From the NCBI GenBank assembly GCA_943846615.1, contig OX044354.1, forward strand, positions 1,629,001-1,693,000: a DNA stretch of 64,000 nt. The letters run 5' to 3'. Made by a program: the position numbers and the translations under genes. This DNA is from an uncultured Amylibacter sp. (GTDB lineage Bacteria; Pseudomonadota; Alphaproteobacteria; Rhodobacterales; Rhodobacteraceae). The notes below the pieces were generated by a model. That model was not told where the DNA came from. It made no database searches and was given only the letters and a program-made list of their open reading frames with translations. Of the stretch, positions 27,967 through 36,708 are shown piece after piece (the stretch's first letter is position 1; every line of letters begins with the position of its first letter).

Positions 27967-29630
27967 GCCTTTTCGCTAACCTGCCCCCAAATGATTCTGG
28001 GGTTTGCGGCACGGTAAACATTCACCAGATGTTCAAAATCCAAAACATTCATCGGCCCCAAGGCCTGTTTGGCGCGAATACCGGTAATGTTGGCGGGTTG
28101 CTGGCTTGTTTCCAAAATGCACATGATCTTTTCGGGCATGCCATTGCGTTCAAATTTAATATCAAACCCATCACGTGGATCTGGAACCAAGATTTGTTGG
28201 CCGGTCACAACTTGGAATGTGGCATCTGGCTGGATCGGAAATACCTGGGTAATCAAATTGTTATTAGACTGGTGAAAACAGCTTAGAAACCCAGCCGACG
28301 GTGCAATCAAAGAGGCCTGCCAGCTGTCCCCAACGCGGTAATTGTTACGAGAAGATGTAATCTCTATTCCCCGGGTAGAGCGTTTCGGTTTTGATAGAAA
28401 TCCGCCCAACAGGGTCTTACGCTGGCGCCGTGGTGCAGAGTAATCCTGTTCATTCGTCTCTTCAGCCATCGCATCCAACGCGGCATCATTGTCGGTAAAA
28501 TCCGTCAAAAACGCCACCTCTTCCTCGGCCACAATTGGCGCTTGTGTATGCGGCAAGGCGGTGCGCCGTTTCGGAGCATAGCCTTTGGTTTTTTCCAAAA
28601 GATGTTGATAGGTGTCATAGTTCAAATCACCCGTGGCAATCAGCCCATGCCCAGCTTGAAAATGGCTGATCGAATCGCGTGTGTGTTGATCGACAATACC
28701 AGTCACCTCACCGCTATAATATCCCAAGGTCTGCAACATCCGCTGCACCTCCGGAATTCGCAACGGTTTATCCGCAGAACTGAACACAATCTCTTTGCGG
28801 TTTGTTCGGCGTTGTTTCACCGCTGGAATATTCAAACATTCCCAATAGGGTACGTTCGCATGGCGTCCTACCAACTCTATTGCGCCCAATTCTACCAAAT
28901 TCCGCACGGCTTGCCCTAAACTCTCTACACGATTTATGGTTAAATTCGCGTCCAACGCTGTCACATTAATCAGACCAGTTGCACCCACGCCAAACCCGCG
29001 TGTGGTAACGACCATTGAATTGGCCACAGAAGATCCCGGAACCACGGTTTTATCGGGGAAAGATACGAGGTGCATGTCGACGGTAACAATCGTCATCCCA
29101 CGTCCAATTGATTTATCACCGGATCTGGCCAGATTGTTGCCTTCGTCGTCAACATCGATACTCAGTTTACTGGATGCTACGCTTGAATCAATTTGCGAAA
29201 TCGCACCGCGAATATAAAGTTTTGGCGAAATCGCCGTGTCCTTGGGCGTATAAATTGCGATCTGTCCTGAATCACGTTCCAGCGACTGATCCACAAAAAC
29301 ATATGCCCTGCTTTTGCGGTTCATTTGATTAATTGCATTCAACAACATGTCATCAGCACCAACATTCAACTTGTTGGTACGGTCCGGAAGGCCAGTAGAT
29401 GAAATCAATGTGCGCGTTCGCTTTGCCGCCAGCAACAAATCATCCATACACCGCAATGATGCACTGAACGATGTAAGGTTGCGGGCAGCGGGCGTTTTGG
29501 GTTGTGCGGCGCGTTGCGCCAAATTCGGGGTCAAAGGCGTGCAAGCCGCCAGACCAACGCAAGACATTATGGCCCAAGCAACAGAACGCCGCGTCCAAGA
29601 TTGCAATATGTTTTTATTTTTTAACATCAT
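27957..29630 (-). CDS. CsgG/HfaB-like lipoprotein with peptidoglycan-binding and DUF4384 domains
   Basis: Predicted outer-membrane lipoprotein, 557 residues. Signal ends with lipobox LAAC (Cys30). Residues about 60-265 resemble the CsgG/HfaB fold (ending SLGQAVRNLVELGAIELVGR), which in CsgG forms a secretion pore and in HfaB anchors the holdfast. Residues 290-346 are a PG_binding_1 domain (VQRMLQTLGYYSGEVTGIVD). Residues about 425-520 look like DUF4384 (YRVGDSW, INLL-type beta strands). It lies 41 bases after the REC-PP2C gene and next to a polysaccharide synthase, which suggests a surface anchor or export port for the polysaccharide; the CsgG call is by eye. Confidence 0.7.
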   Translation of the reverse strand: MMLKNKNILQSWTRRSVAWAIMSCVGLAACTPLTPNLAQRAAQPKTPAARNLTSFSASLRCMDDLLLAAKRTRTLISSTGLPDRTNKLNVGADDMLLNAINQMNRKSRAYVFVDQSLERDSGQIAIYTPKDTAISPKLYIRGAISQIDSSVASSKLSIDVDDEGNNLARSGDKSIGRGMTIVTVDMHLVSFPDKTVVPGSSVANSMVVTTRGFGVGATGLINVTALDANLTINRVESLGQAVRNLVELGAIELVGRHANVPYWECLNIPAVKQRRTNRKEIVFSSADKPLRIPEVQRMLQTLGYYSGEVTGIVDQHTRDSISHFQAGHGLIATGDLNYDTYQHLLEKTKGYAPKRRTALPHTQAPIVAEEEVAFLTDFTDNDAALDAMAEETNEQDYSAPRRQRKTLLGGFLSKPKRSTRGIEITSSRNNYRVGDSWQASLIAPSAGFLSCFHQSNNNLITQVFPIQPDATFQVVTGQQILVPDPRDGFDIKFERNGMPEKIMCILETSQQPANITGIRAKQALGPMNVLDFEHLVNVYRAANPRIIWGQVSEKAQR

Positions 29631-29671
29631 AACCAGCTTACGTTTGGAACATGAGGAAACTGTAAAAAGCG

Positions 29672-30949
29672 CTAAGAATTTCCCGAAAATTCGAATAAAA
29701 TTGCGGATAAATCGTCACCATAATCATCGCTTTCTGCAAACTCCGTCAGTTCCCAAACGATGTCGTTTAACAATTCAGGACCATGGGAATCAGCGTGGCG
29801 CAATAAAATGCGTTCCAGCCCTTCATCATCCAATAAATCCCCGGTTAAATTCTGACATTCCGTCAAACCATCCGAATGCAACAACAGTTTATCATCGGGC
29901 TTTATCGTAAATGAGAACGTCTCAAAATCGATTCCAGGGATCAAACCAATTGGCGGGCCGCCGTCACCTTTTAATGTCACGCCGCGATCTTTGTTGAAAA
30001 TCACAGGAAACGGATGCCCAGCCTGCACCATTTTTACAATCCCCGTGGCCAGATTGATATCCGCATAACCCAAGGTGAAATATAGATCCGTGTCCATTTC
30101 AGCCAACATACGGCGGTTAAATTCGGCGGCAATTTCATGGGGTTCTAAAATGGTGAAACCACCCGCACCATCGGATCGGAATGCCAGATTATTGTCTTTG
30201 GAATGGGGTGACAATAATCCATATAACTGAACCGTCAACAGGGCCGACGACACCCCATGCCCAGACACATCCAGCGAATAAACCGCAATGCGATCTTTTG
30301 CTAAATCAAAGGTGCCAACGATATCGCCACCAACATGGCCGCTGGATTTGAAAATGTTGGATAGAGTATGGGTATCACGCACCAAATGCGCTGGCGGCAA
30401 CAGGGATTTCTGCAACTTTTCCGCCTGCGCCAAATCCTTGTTAATTTCTTCGTTGATCAGACGCAATTCCTCCAACGCGGCATTCGTGCGATCGTTTTCA
30501 ATTTGCAACTTCGCTTCCATATCTAACACACGCTGGCCGGCCTTTATACGCGCGCGCAGCTCGGTCGCATTCACTGGTTTGGACAGGAAATCATCCGCGC
30601 CGATATCTAACCCCTTCGCAATATCTTCTTTGTCTGATTTCGATGTCAGCAAGATGAAATAACCATATCGTTCGCGAGTCAGAGAGCGAAACGCTTCGCA
30701 AAATTCCAGTCCTGACATTTCTGGCATCACCCAATCAGACAGGACCATATCAATGTCCTCTGTTTCACAAATCCTCATGGCCTCTTTGCCCGAATCGGCC
30801 TCAAAAATTGCGAAACCCCATTTCTTTAGATGCACAGACACTAACTTGCGTTGAAGGCGGCTGTCATCAACCACCAAAACTCGCAATGGTTGTTCCGTCG
30901 TCGTTGGCTCTACGTCCGATTTAGTTTGTTGCACTTGATACCCGATCAA
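29672..30949 (-). CDS. response regulator with PP2C-type (SpoIIE) phosphatase output
   Basis: Cytoplasmic protein of 425 residues. The receiver domain (about 22-135) has VDDSR, acceptor Asp72 in VLSDWVMPEMSG and Lys124 in FLSKPV. A coiled coil (about 135-185) leads to a PP2C/SpoIIE domain (about 195-420) with GGDIVGTFDL and SLDVSGHGVSSAL metal-binding motifs. Such proteins dephosphorylate anti-sigma-factor antagonists (STAS). The architecture is like HsbR/RssB-type regulators. The Hpt protein encoded at 34265-34609 is the obvious candidate phosphodonor. It is divergent from the glycosyltransferase across 92 bases. Confidence 0.9.
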   Translation of the reverse strand: MIGYQVQQTKSDVEPTTTEQPLRVLVVDDSRLQRKLVSVHLKKWGFAIFEADSGKEAMRICETEDIDMVLSDWVMPEMSGLEFCEAFRSLTRERYGYFILLTSKSDKEDIAKGLDIGADDFLSKPVNATELRARIKAGQRVLDMEAKLQIENDRTNAALEELRLINEEINKDLAQAEKLQKSLLPPAHLVRDTHTLSNIFKSSGHVGGDIVGTFDLAKDRIAVYSLDVSGHGVSSALLTVQLYGLLSPHSKDNNLAFRSDGAGGFTILEPHEIAAEFNRRMLAEMDTDLYFTLGYADINLATGIVKMVQAGHPFPVIFNKDRGVTLKGDGGPPIGLIPGIDFETFSFTIKPDDKLLLHSDGLTECQNLTGDLLDDEGLERILLRHADSHGPELLNDIVWELTEFAESDDYGDDLSAILFEFSGNS

Positions 30950-31041
30950 TAGTTTGGGGTCTGTATGGCGAACATCCGTTTAGAAAGAATAAATGGGCGT
31001 GTCGAAAAATCACTGTTTTGGTAACGGAAAATTAGCGTGCC

Positions 31042-32931
31042 ATGCGCATCTTGGGCGCAGTTAATGACGGGACCAAGATGCGCAAACTCAAAGAATTTTA
31101 TTTCTCTCAATACGAACATCGCACGCCGCCCGCACCATTGGTTCACAACGTCAAGATAGAGTTCCTGTGGCAGGTCGCGGCGACGGGCGCGGTAACATTG
31201 GGCCTGTGGTATTTGATCTGGCGCTGGACCAGCTCGCTGAATTATGACGCCTTGTGGTTCTCGGTGCCTGTGGTGATGGCGGAAACATTATCTTTTGTCG
31301 GCATGTTATTGTATTTTCACAATCTTTGGTCGGTAAACGATACCCCAAAACAACCCGCGCCCAGCCAACGCGATCAGGTCGTGTTTGATAATTGCGATCG
31401 TTTGCTCAGTGTTGATGTATTCCTGCCGACCTATACCGAAGATCCGGAAATGACGCGCTATTCCATTCGCGATGCGAAGGCGCTGAAGTATCCACATCCG
31501 ATTGATATCCGCGTGCATGTTTTGGACGATGGAAATCGCGCTGAAATGAAAGCGGTCGCGATCCAAGAGGGTGCAAATTACCTGACGCGTGACACGAATA
31601 TTGGATACAAGGCGGGCAACCTGCGCAATGGAATGGAACAAACCGACGGTGACTTTTTGGTTATTCTTGATTCTGACACACGCGTCTTTCCAACTTTGCT
31701 AGAAAACACATTGGGCTACTTTCGCGACCCTGATTTGGCATGGGTGCAAACCCCTCAATGGTTTTACGATATTCCTGAAGGCGAAACATTGGATCAGGTC
31801 GGGCAGCGTTATCTGGGCCGATTCGGTGCGTTGATTGGCGGAGAGATTCAGCGCGTTTTCGGCCCGATAACGATTGGTGCCGATCCCTTCGTGTCCGAGG
31901 CTCAGTTGTTCTACGACGTCATCTTGCGCCGTCGTAATGGCGCCAACGCATCCTTTTGTTGTGGTGCGGGCTCCATCCACCGCCGAGAAGCCGTGATGGA
32001 GGCAGCATTGCGTGCATTCTCTAACCAAGTCGACAAAGCGGTCGATGATATGACCAGTTTTGAGAAGTGCCCCGAGCGTAAGAGCGCGATGGAGCGAGCG
32101 ATGGTGCATGAGTTCGCAATCACCACCGAACTGACCCCTTATAAGTTTCACGTGTCCGAGGATATTTATACCTCAATTGTTCTGCAATCGGACACGGAAC
32201 GAAACTGGAAGTCCGTTTTGCATCCAGGCATCGAAACCAAAATGCTTTCGCCGTTGGATATGCAATCTTGGGCGATGCAACGGTTTAAATACGCGGGCGG
32301 TACATTGGATATTATGGCCAACGACAATCCGCTATTTAGCACGGGTATGACCCGACGCCAGAAATTGATGTATGCGATGACTTTCTGGTCATACCTTGCG
32401 CCACTTTGGACAATCATTTTCATCGCCGCGCCGATCATCGCGTTGTTCACAGGAATTGCCCCAGTTTCCGCATATTCGTGGGAATTTTTTGGACACCTGT
32501 TGCCGTTTTTATTGGTACACGAATTGGCTTCAATCCTGGGCACATGGGGATTGAACAACCGCAAAGGTAAGATGTTAAATCTGGCTTTCTTCTCGTTCAA
32601 CCTTCAGGCGATTTGGGCCGTGTTGCGCGGCAAAGAGGTGAAATTCAAAGTCACACCCAAAACACGTGCCGCTGGAAATTTTCTGGGGCTAGTTGCGCCG
32701 CAAATTACGGTGTTTGCATTATGTTTTGCGGCAATCAGCTATGCCGCGATTGGGCATCTTTTGAATCCTGATCCGCAAAAACTAACGGCATTGATTGTGA
32801 ATGGGTTTTGGGCAGGGCTGAATGCCTATGCGATGACGGTATTGATATCCGCCGCGCTGTGGAAACCCGATGATATGAAGCGTGAAAAGGTGGACGTAAA
32901 GAACCGCCTAAAATTTCGGAGAGTTGCATGA
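31042..32931 (+). CDS. cellulose-synthase-like family 2 glycosyltransferase
   Basis: Inner-membrane processive glycosyltransferase, 629 residues. Two N-terminal membrane segments precede the GT-A domain; four or more follow. Catalytic motifs: DDGN (162-165), LDSDT (209-213), SED (372-374). The product-binding motif, QxxRW in BcsA, reads QRFKY here (413-417). No PilZ domain follows the membrane part, so it should not respond directly to c-di-GMP as BcsA does. ATG 31078 (MRKLKEF), with GGGA six bases upstream, is an alternative start. It overlaps the DUF3131 gene by 4 bases. The polymer is unknown. Confidence 0.85.
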   Translation: MRILGAVNDGTKMRKLKEFYFSQYEHRTPPAPLVHNVKIEFLWQVAATGAVTLGLWYLIWRWTSSLNYDALWFSVPVVMAETLSFVGMLLYFHNLWSVNDTPKQPAPSQRDQVVFDNCDRLLSVDVFLPTYTEDPEMTRYSIRDAKALKYPHPIDIRVHVLDDGNRAEMKAVAIQEGANYLTRDTNIGYKAGNLRNGMEQTDGDFLVILDSDTRVFPTLLENTLGYFRDPDLAWVQTPQWFYDIPEGETLDQVGQRYLGRFGALIGGEIQRVFGPITIGADPFVSEAQLFYDVILRRRNGANASFCCGAGSIHRREAVMEAALRAFSNQVDKAVDDMTSFEKCPERKSAMERAMVHEFAITTELTPYKFHVSEDIYTSIVLQSDTERNWKSVLHPGIETKMLSPLDMQSWAMQRFKYAGGTLDIMANDNPLFSTGMTRRQKLMYAMTFWSYLAPLWTIIFIAAPIIALFTGIAPVSAYSWEFFGHLLPFLLVHELASILGTWGLNNRKGKMLNLAFFSFNLQAIWAVLRGKEVKFKVTPKTRAAGNFLGLVAPQITVFALCFAAISYAAIGHLLNPDPQKLTALIVNGFWAGLNAYAMTVLISAALWKPDDMKREKVDVKNRLKFRRVA

Positions 32932-34268
32932 GTTTTCGTCAAAATATAATCAAGGCCCGCAGCCACATCGCATTTTGCATTGGCCTGTGTTTAGCTGCCA
33001 GTTTTGCGCTTAATATGGAAACAGGTATTGCGGCAGGGATGCGTAATGGCGATGCACACAAAATCGCACAATCCGATGATCAAACGGAAATCGCGACAAC
33101 CGCAAAACTTAAGGATGTTGATCTGGAACATGCGCGTGTGGCGTGGGCCTATTTCGAACAAAATTTACAACCCGAAACGGGCTTGGTGAACTCGGTTAAC
33201 AATTTCCCATCTACGACAATTTGGGATCAGGCATCTTATCTGTTGGGATTGATTTCTGCTCAGCGAATCGGTCTGATTGACCAAACGATTTTCGACGAAC
33301 GCATGTCGAAAAATCTGACAACATTGGCGAACCTGCCACTGTTTGATGGCAAGCTCCCGAATAAGGTGTATGACACCCGCACATTAGATATGACGAACTA
33401 TGCAAACAAACCGGTGGAACGTGGCATCGGTTGGTCGGCGCTGGATATCGCGCGGATTACGGTGCCGCTGAACATACTGTTGTTTGATTACCCCGAACAC
33501 GCTGGCGCGGCGGGGGAAATCCTGTCGAATTGGGATTTTTCCGCGATGCTGGATGGCGGCACAATGTATGGCGCACGGGTCGATGAAAACGGCGACACCG
33601 AAATCGTCCAAGAGGGCCGTCTTGGTTACGAGGAATATGGCGCCCGTGCGGTCAATCTGTTGGGTTTGGATGCCATGACGGCGGCGAAATACGATGACTA
33701 TCTGGATTACGCCCGCGTTGCAGGCCAAAGCATCGCAATCGACAGCCGCAGTTTTTCAGAATTCGACGCGCACAACTATGTGGTTTCCGAACCCTATATT
33801 TTAACGGCGGTAGAATTCGGTTTGGATTCCGAATCCCAAGAATTGGCGCACCGCATTTACACCGCCCAGCACGAACGTTTTAACCGTTCAGGAATCATCA
33901 CCGCGGTATCCGAAGATAACATCGATCAGGAACCCTACTTTTTATACAATACCGTTTATGCCAATGGCGTTGCATGGAATGCCTTGGCCGAGGATGGTTC
34001 AGAACACCCCGAAAAACGCACCGTCAGCACCAAAGCTGCCTTTGGTTGGGACGCAATCTATGCCACTGAATATACCTCCGAATTGATGGATCACGTTGCT
34101 ATCACCAAAACCGACAACAGTGGATATGCGTCGGGCGTTTACGAAATAGATGGGCGCGTGAACGACATCACAACTGCAAACACAAACGCTATTATTTTAG
34201 AAACACTGCAATACAAGGCCAACGGCCCATTGTTGACCGCACGTTTTCAAAGGAAGGGAAAATCATGA
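32928..34268 (+). CDS. DUF3131 domain protein, secreted
   Basis: Predicted exported protein of 446 residues. An N-terminal hydrophobic segment (IAFCIGLCLAASFALNM) is followed by the DUF3131 domain (about 60-445) with WAYFEQNLQPETGLVNSV and TTIWDQASYLLGL, characteristic of this glycoamylase-like alpha/alpha-barrel family. DUF3131 genes often lie beside family 2 glycosyltransferases, as here (4-base overlap on both sides). A polymer-trimming or glycan-modifying role like that of BcsZ in cellulose systems is reasonable inference; catalytic residues cannot be assigned. Confidence 0.82.
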   Translation: MSFRQNIIKARSHIAFCIGLCLAASFALNMETGIAAGMRNGDAHKIAQSDDQTEIATTAKLKDVDLEHARVAWAYFEQNLQPETGLVNSVNNFPSTTIWDQASYLLGLISAQRIGLIDQTIFDERMSKNLTTLANLPLFDGKLPNKVYDTRTLDMTNYANKPVERGIGWSALDIARITVPLNILLFDYPEHAGAAGEILSNWDFSAMLDGGTMYGARVDENGDTEIVQEGRLGYEEYGARAVNLLGLDAMTAAKYDDYLDYARVAGQSIAIDSRSFSEFDAHNYVVSEPYILTAVEFGLDSESQELAHRIYTAQHERFNRSGIITAVSEDNIDQEPYFLYNTVYANGVAWNALAEDGSEHPEKRTVSTKAAFGWDAIYATEYTSELMDHVAITKTDNSGYASGVYEIDGRVNDITTANTNAIILETLQYKANGPLLTARFQRKGKS

Positions 34269-34609
34269 TAAACTGGGACCAAGTGAAACAACTCGAAGAA
34301 GATATCGGCGCCGAAGACTTCGGTGACGTCGTTGTCATGTTCATCGAAGAGGTCGACGAGGCTGTCGACAACCTGCGACCATCGCCAACATTAGAAGGCG
34401 AAGCCATGTCATCGGCCATGCACTTCCTAAAGGGTAGCGCGGCAAATCTAGGGTTTAAGGACTTTTCCGAATACTGCGCCACGGGCGAAAAATTGGCTGA
34501 AAGTGGTGCCAGTGGCGATGTGGATTTGGCAAACGTCGTGCGACTGTACGACGAATCCAAACAACACTTCTTGTCAGAGGTGTCGAACCACACCAGCTAT
34601 ATTCCTTAG
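34265..34609 (+). CDS. histidine phosphotransfer (Hpt) protein
   Basis: Small stand-alone phosphotransfer protein, 114 residues. The Hpt helix contains HFLKGSAANLGF with phospho-accepting His53. It starts within the DUF3131 stop codon (ATGA), so it is translated with the polysaccharide genes. With the REC-PP2C protein 3.3 kb away on the other strand it could form an HptB-HsbR-like relay that links a hybrid kinase (not in the window) to polysaccharide output. Converges with the hydrolase gene (4-base overlap). Confidence 0.88.
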   Translation: MINWDQVKQLEEDIGAEDFGDVVVMFIEEVDEAVDNLRPSPTLEGEAMSSAMHFLKGSAANLGFKDFSEYCATGEKLAESGASGDVDLANVVRLYDESKQHFLSEVSNHTSYIP

Positions 34610-35367
34610 CTGAAGAACGCCCTGGTAGCGGCGATGAATTCGCGCGTTGCTTCGGCGTGAATCCAATGCCCAGCGCCATCAATCGTCTGCAATTTTGCAG
34701 ACGGGAATCGTGCGACAATATCGGGCATATCACTGTCTAAAACATAGGGGGATAATCCACCGCGTAAAAACAACGTCTCCCCAGCAAAAGAGCCGCTAAC
34801 ATCGGGGAACCCAACAATCTGTTCCATATTTTTTTTCAACGCATCCAAATTCAACTGCCACGTATTCCCCTGTTCAGAAATGGTCAGGCTTTGCAGAAAG
34901 AATGACCGTATCGCGGCTTCGGGCACTGACTGTGCCAAAATTGCATCCGCCTCCATGCGCCGCGCAAAACTGTTTAAATCCAGCGATTTCATTATATCAA
35001 CGTTGGGCACCTGATCATGTTCATACGCCTTGGGCGCAATATCCGCGACCAGCAATCGATTGACCAATTCGGGATGTTGCAATGTCAAAACAATACCTGC
35101 CTTGCCACCCATCGAATGCCCCAAAACATCCATCGGTCCACCGATATGTTTAATCACCTGCGCCAAATCATCGCCCAGTGCAAAGTAGCTGTGATCATCA
35201 TCCCAAAAACTGTCCCCGTGATTACGCATATCCACCACAAACACCTGTCGATCTGCCGCCAAATTTCGCCCAATCGCACGCCAATTGCGCGCCGATCCAA
35301 ACAGACCGTGTGCGATTAATAATGCGGGCTTATCGCTGGCCTCGCCGAACGTTTGGTAATTTAACAT
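34606..35367 (-). CDS. alpha/beta hydrolase (YbfF-like esterase)
   Basis: Soluble alpha/beta-hydrolase of 253 residues. The oxyanion-hole motif is HGLFGSARNW, the nucleophile elbow GHSMGG, and the catalytic His lies in GAGHWIHAEAT near the C-terminus. The DMRNHGDS strand matches the YbfF group of acyl esterases. Substrate unknown. It is 7 bases downstream of ilvA and probably cotranscribed with it. Confidence 0.9.
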   Translation of the reverse strand: MLNYQTFGEASDKPALLIAHGLFGSARNWRAIGRNLAADRQVFVVDMRNHGDSFWDDDHSYFALGDDLAQVIKHIGGPMDVLGHSMGGKAGIVLTLQHPELVNRLLVADIAPKAYEHDQVPNVDIMKSLDLNSFARRMEADAILAQSVPEAAIRSFFLQSLTISEQGNTWQLNLDALKKNMEQIVGFPDVSGSFAGETLFLRGGLSPYVLDSDMPDIVARFPSAKLQTIDGAGHWIHAEATREFIAATRAFFS

Positions 35368-35374
35368 ATCAACC

Positions 35375-36613
35375 TCAGATCAAAATTTGCGCCAAAACAT
35401 CATCATTTGTGATGTCTTCAAAGTGAAAACCATTCGCATCCATGCGCGCACATAATTCATCAAACCCTTTGGCAGAACTACTCTCGATCCCCAATAAAAC
35501 GGATCCAAAATTACGCGCAGATTTTTTCAGATACTCAAACCGCGCGATATCGTCGTCAGGGCCCAGAAGATTCAAAAAATCCTTCAACGCGCCGGGGCGT
35601 TGCGGCATGCGCAAAATGAAATACTTCTTCAACCCTTCGAATCGTAACGCCCGCTCCTTAATGTCTGGCAGTCGTTCAAAATCAAAATTTCCACCCGATG
35701 CGATGCAAACAACTTTCTTGCCCGCAATCTCGGTGCGCAAATCCTTCAATGCATCAATCGCCAGCGCCCCAGCCGGTTCTAATACGATGCCTTCGATATT
35801 CAAGAGTTCTGAAATCGTCGCACAAATGCGTCCTTCGGGAATGCCCATCACATGATCAGGGTTTTGATCGCGTAAAACGGCAAAATTATTGTCGCCAATC
35901 CGTGCGACAGCAGCGCCATCCACGAAATTGTCCACTTCGGGCAACGTCACCAATTCACCAGCGACTATCGCGGCGTGTAAACTACGCCCGCCCATTGGTT
36001 CACAAAACCGAAAATCGATATCTGTATCATCAAAATATTGTACCAACCCAGATGATAATCCGCCACCACCTACAGGCGTCACAATCATGTCGGGCGCGGC
36101 GCCTAACTGTTCCAAAATCTCCACACCAACGGATGCCTGCCCCTCGATCACATCCAAATCATCAAAGGGCGGCAACATATGCGCCCCATTCGCCACGGCA
36201 TATTCATTCGCCGCCGCCAATGTTTCATCAAAATAATCACCTTGCAGTACGATTTCGATTGATTGCCCACCAAATGCAGCGGTTTTACCAATCTTTTGTT
36301 GCGGTGTTGTGACGGGCATATAAATTCGCCCCTTTACGCCAAAATGGGCGCAGGCAAATGCCACGCCTTGGGCGTGATTCCCCGCCGAGGCACACACAAA
36401 TTCGCGACTTTCGCCACTCTCCAACGCTTTGCGCATCGCATTAAACGCACCGCGAATTTTATAGGATCGCACGGGCGATAAATCTTCGCGCTTTAAATAA
36501 ATCTCCGCCCCGTAAAGCCCCGACAAATATTCGTTTTTTTGCAATGGCGTAGCGGGAAACAATTTGCGCATCCGCGCGGTCGCCGCGATTGCGGACTCTG
36601 AAAATGAGGCCAT
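35375..36613 (-). CDS. ilvA: threonine ammonia-lyase (threonine dehydratase)
   Basis: PLP enzyme that turns threonine into 2-oxobutyrate, the first step to isoleucine. 412 residues. The PLP lysine is in PVRSYKIRGAFNAM and the phosphate loop in TPVGGGGLSSGL. A C-terminal ACT-like domain (about 325-405, RPGALKDFLNLLGPDDDI) marks the shorter-regulatory-domain form, so feedback by isoleucine is likely, while a catabolic use is not excluded. Confidence 0.93.
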   Translation of the reverse strand: MASFSESAIAATARMRKLFPATPLQKNEYLSGLYGAEIYLKREDLSPVRSYKIRGAFNAMRKALESGESREFVCASAGNHAQGVAFACAHFGVKGRIYMPVTTPQQKIGKTAAFGGQSIEIVLQGDYFDETLAAANEYAVANGAHMLPPFDDLDVIEGQASVGVEILEQLGAAPDMIVTPVGGGGLSSGLVQYFDDTDIDFRFCEPMGGRSLHAAIVAGELVTLPEVDNFVDGAAVARIGDNNFAVLRDQNPDHVMGIPEGRICATISELLNIEGIVLEPAGALAIDALKDLRTEIAGKKVVCIASGGNFDFERLPDIKERALRFEGLKKYFILRMPQRPGALKDFLNLLGPDDDIARFEYLKKSARNFGSVLLGIESSSAKGFDELCARMDANGFHFEDITNDDVLAQILI

Positions 36614-36708
36614 GGTGCATTCCTTTTGGTTTTCCCACTCTAAATCGCTTTATTTTAAGGTGCAATGCCAGTAAGTTCACGCAAACACAGATCAACCGGG
36701 GGTGTGAC

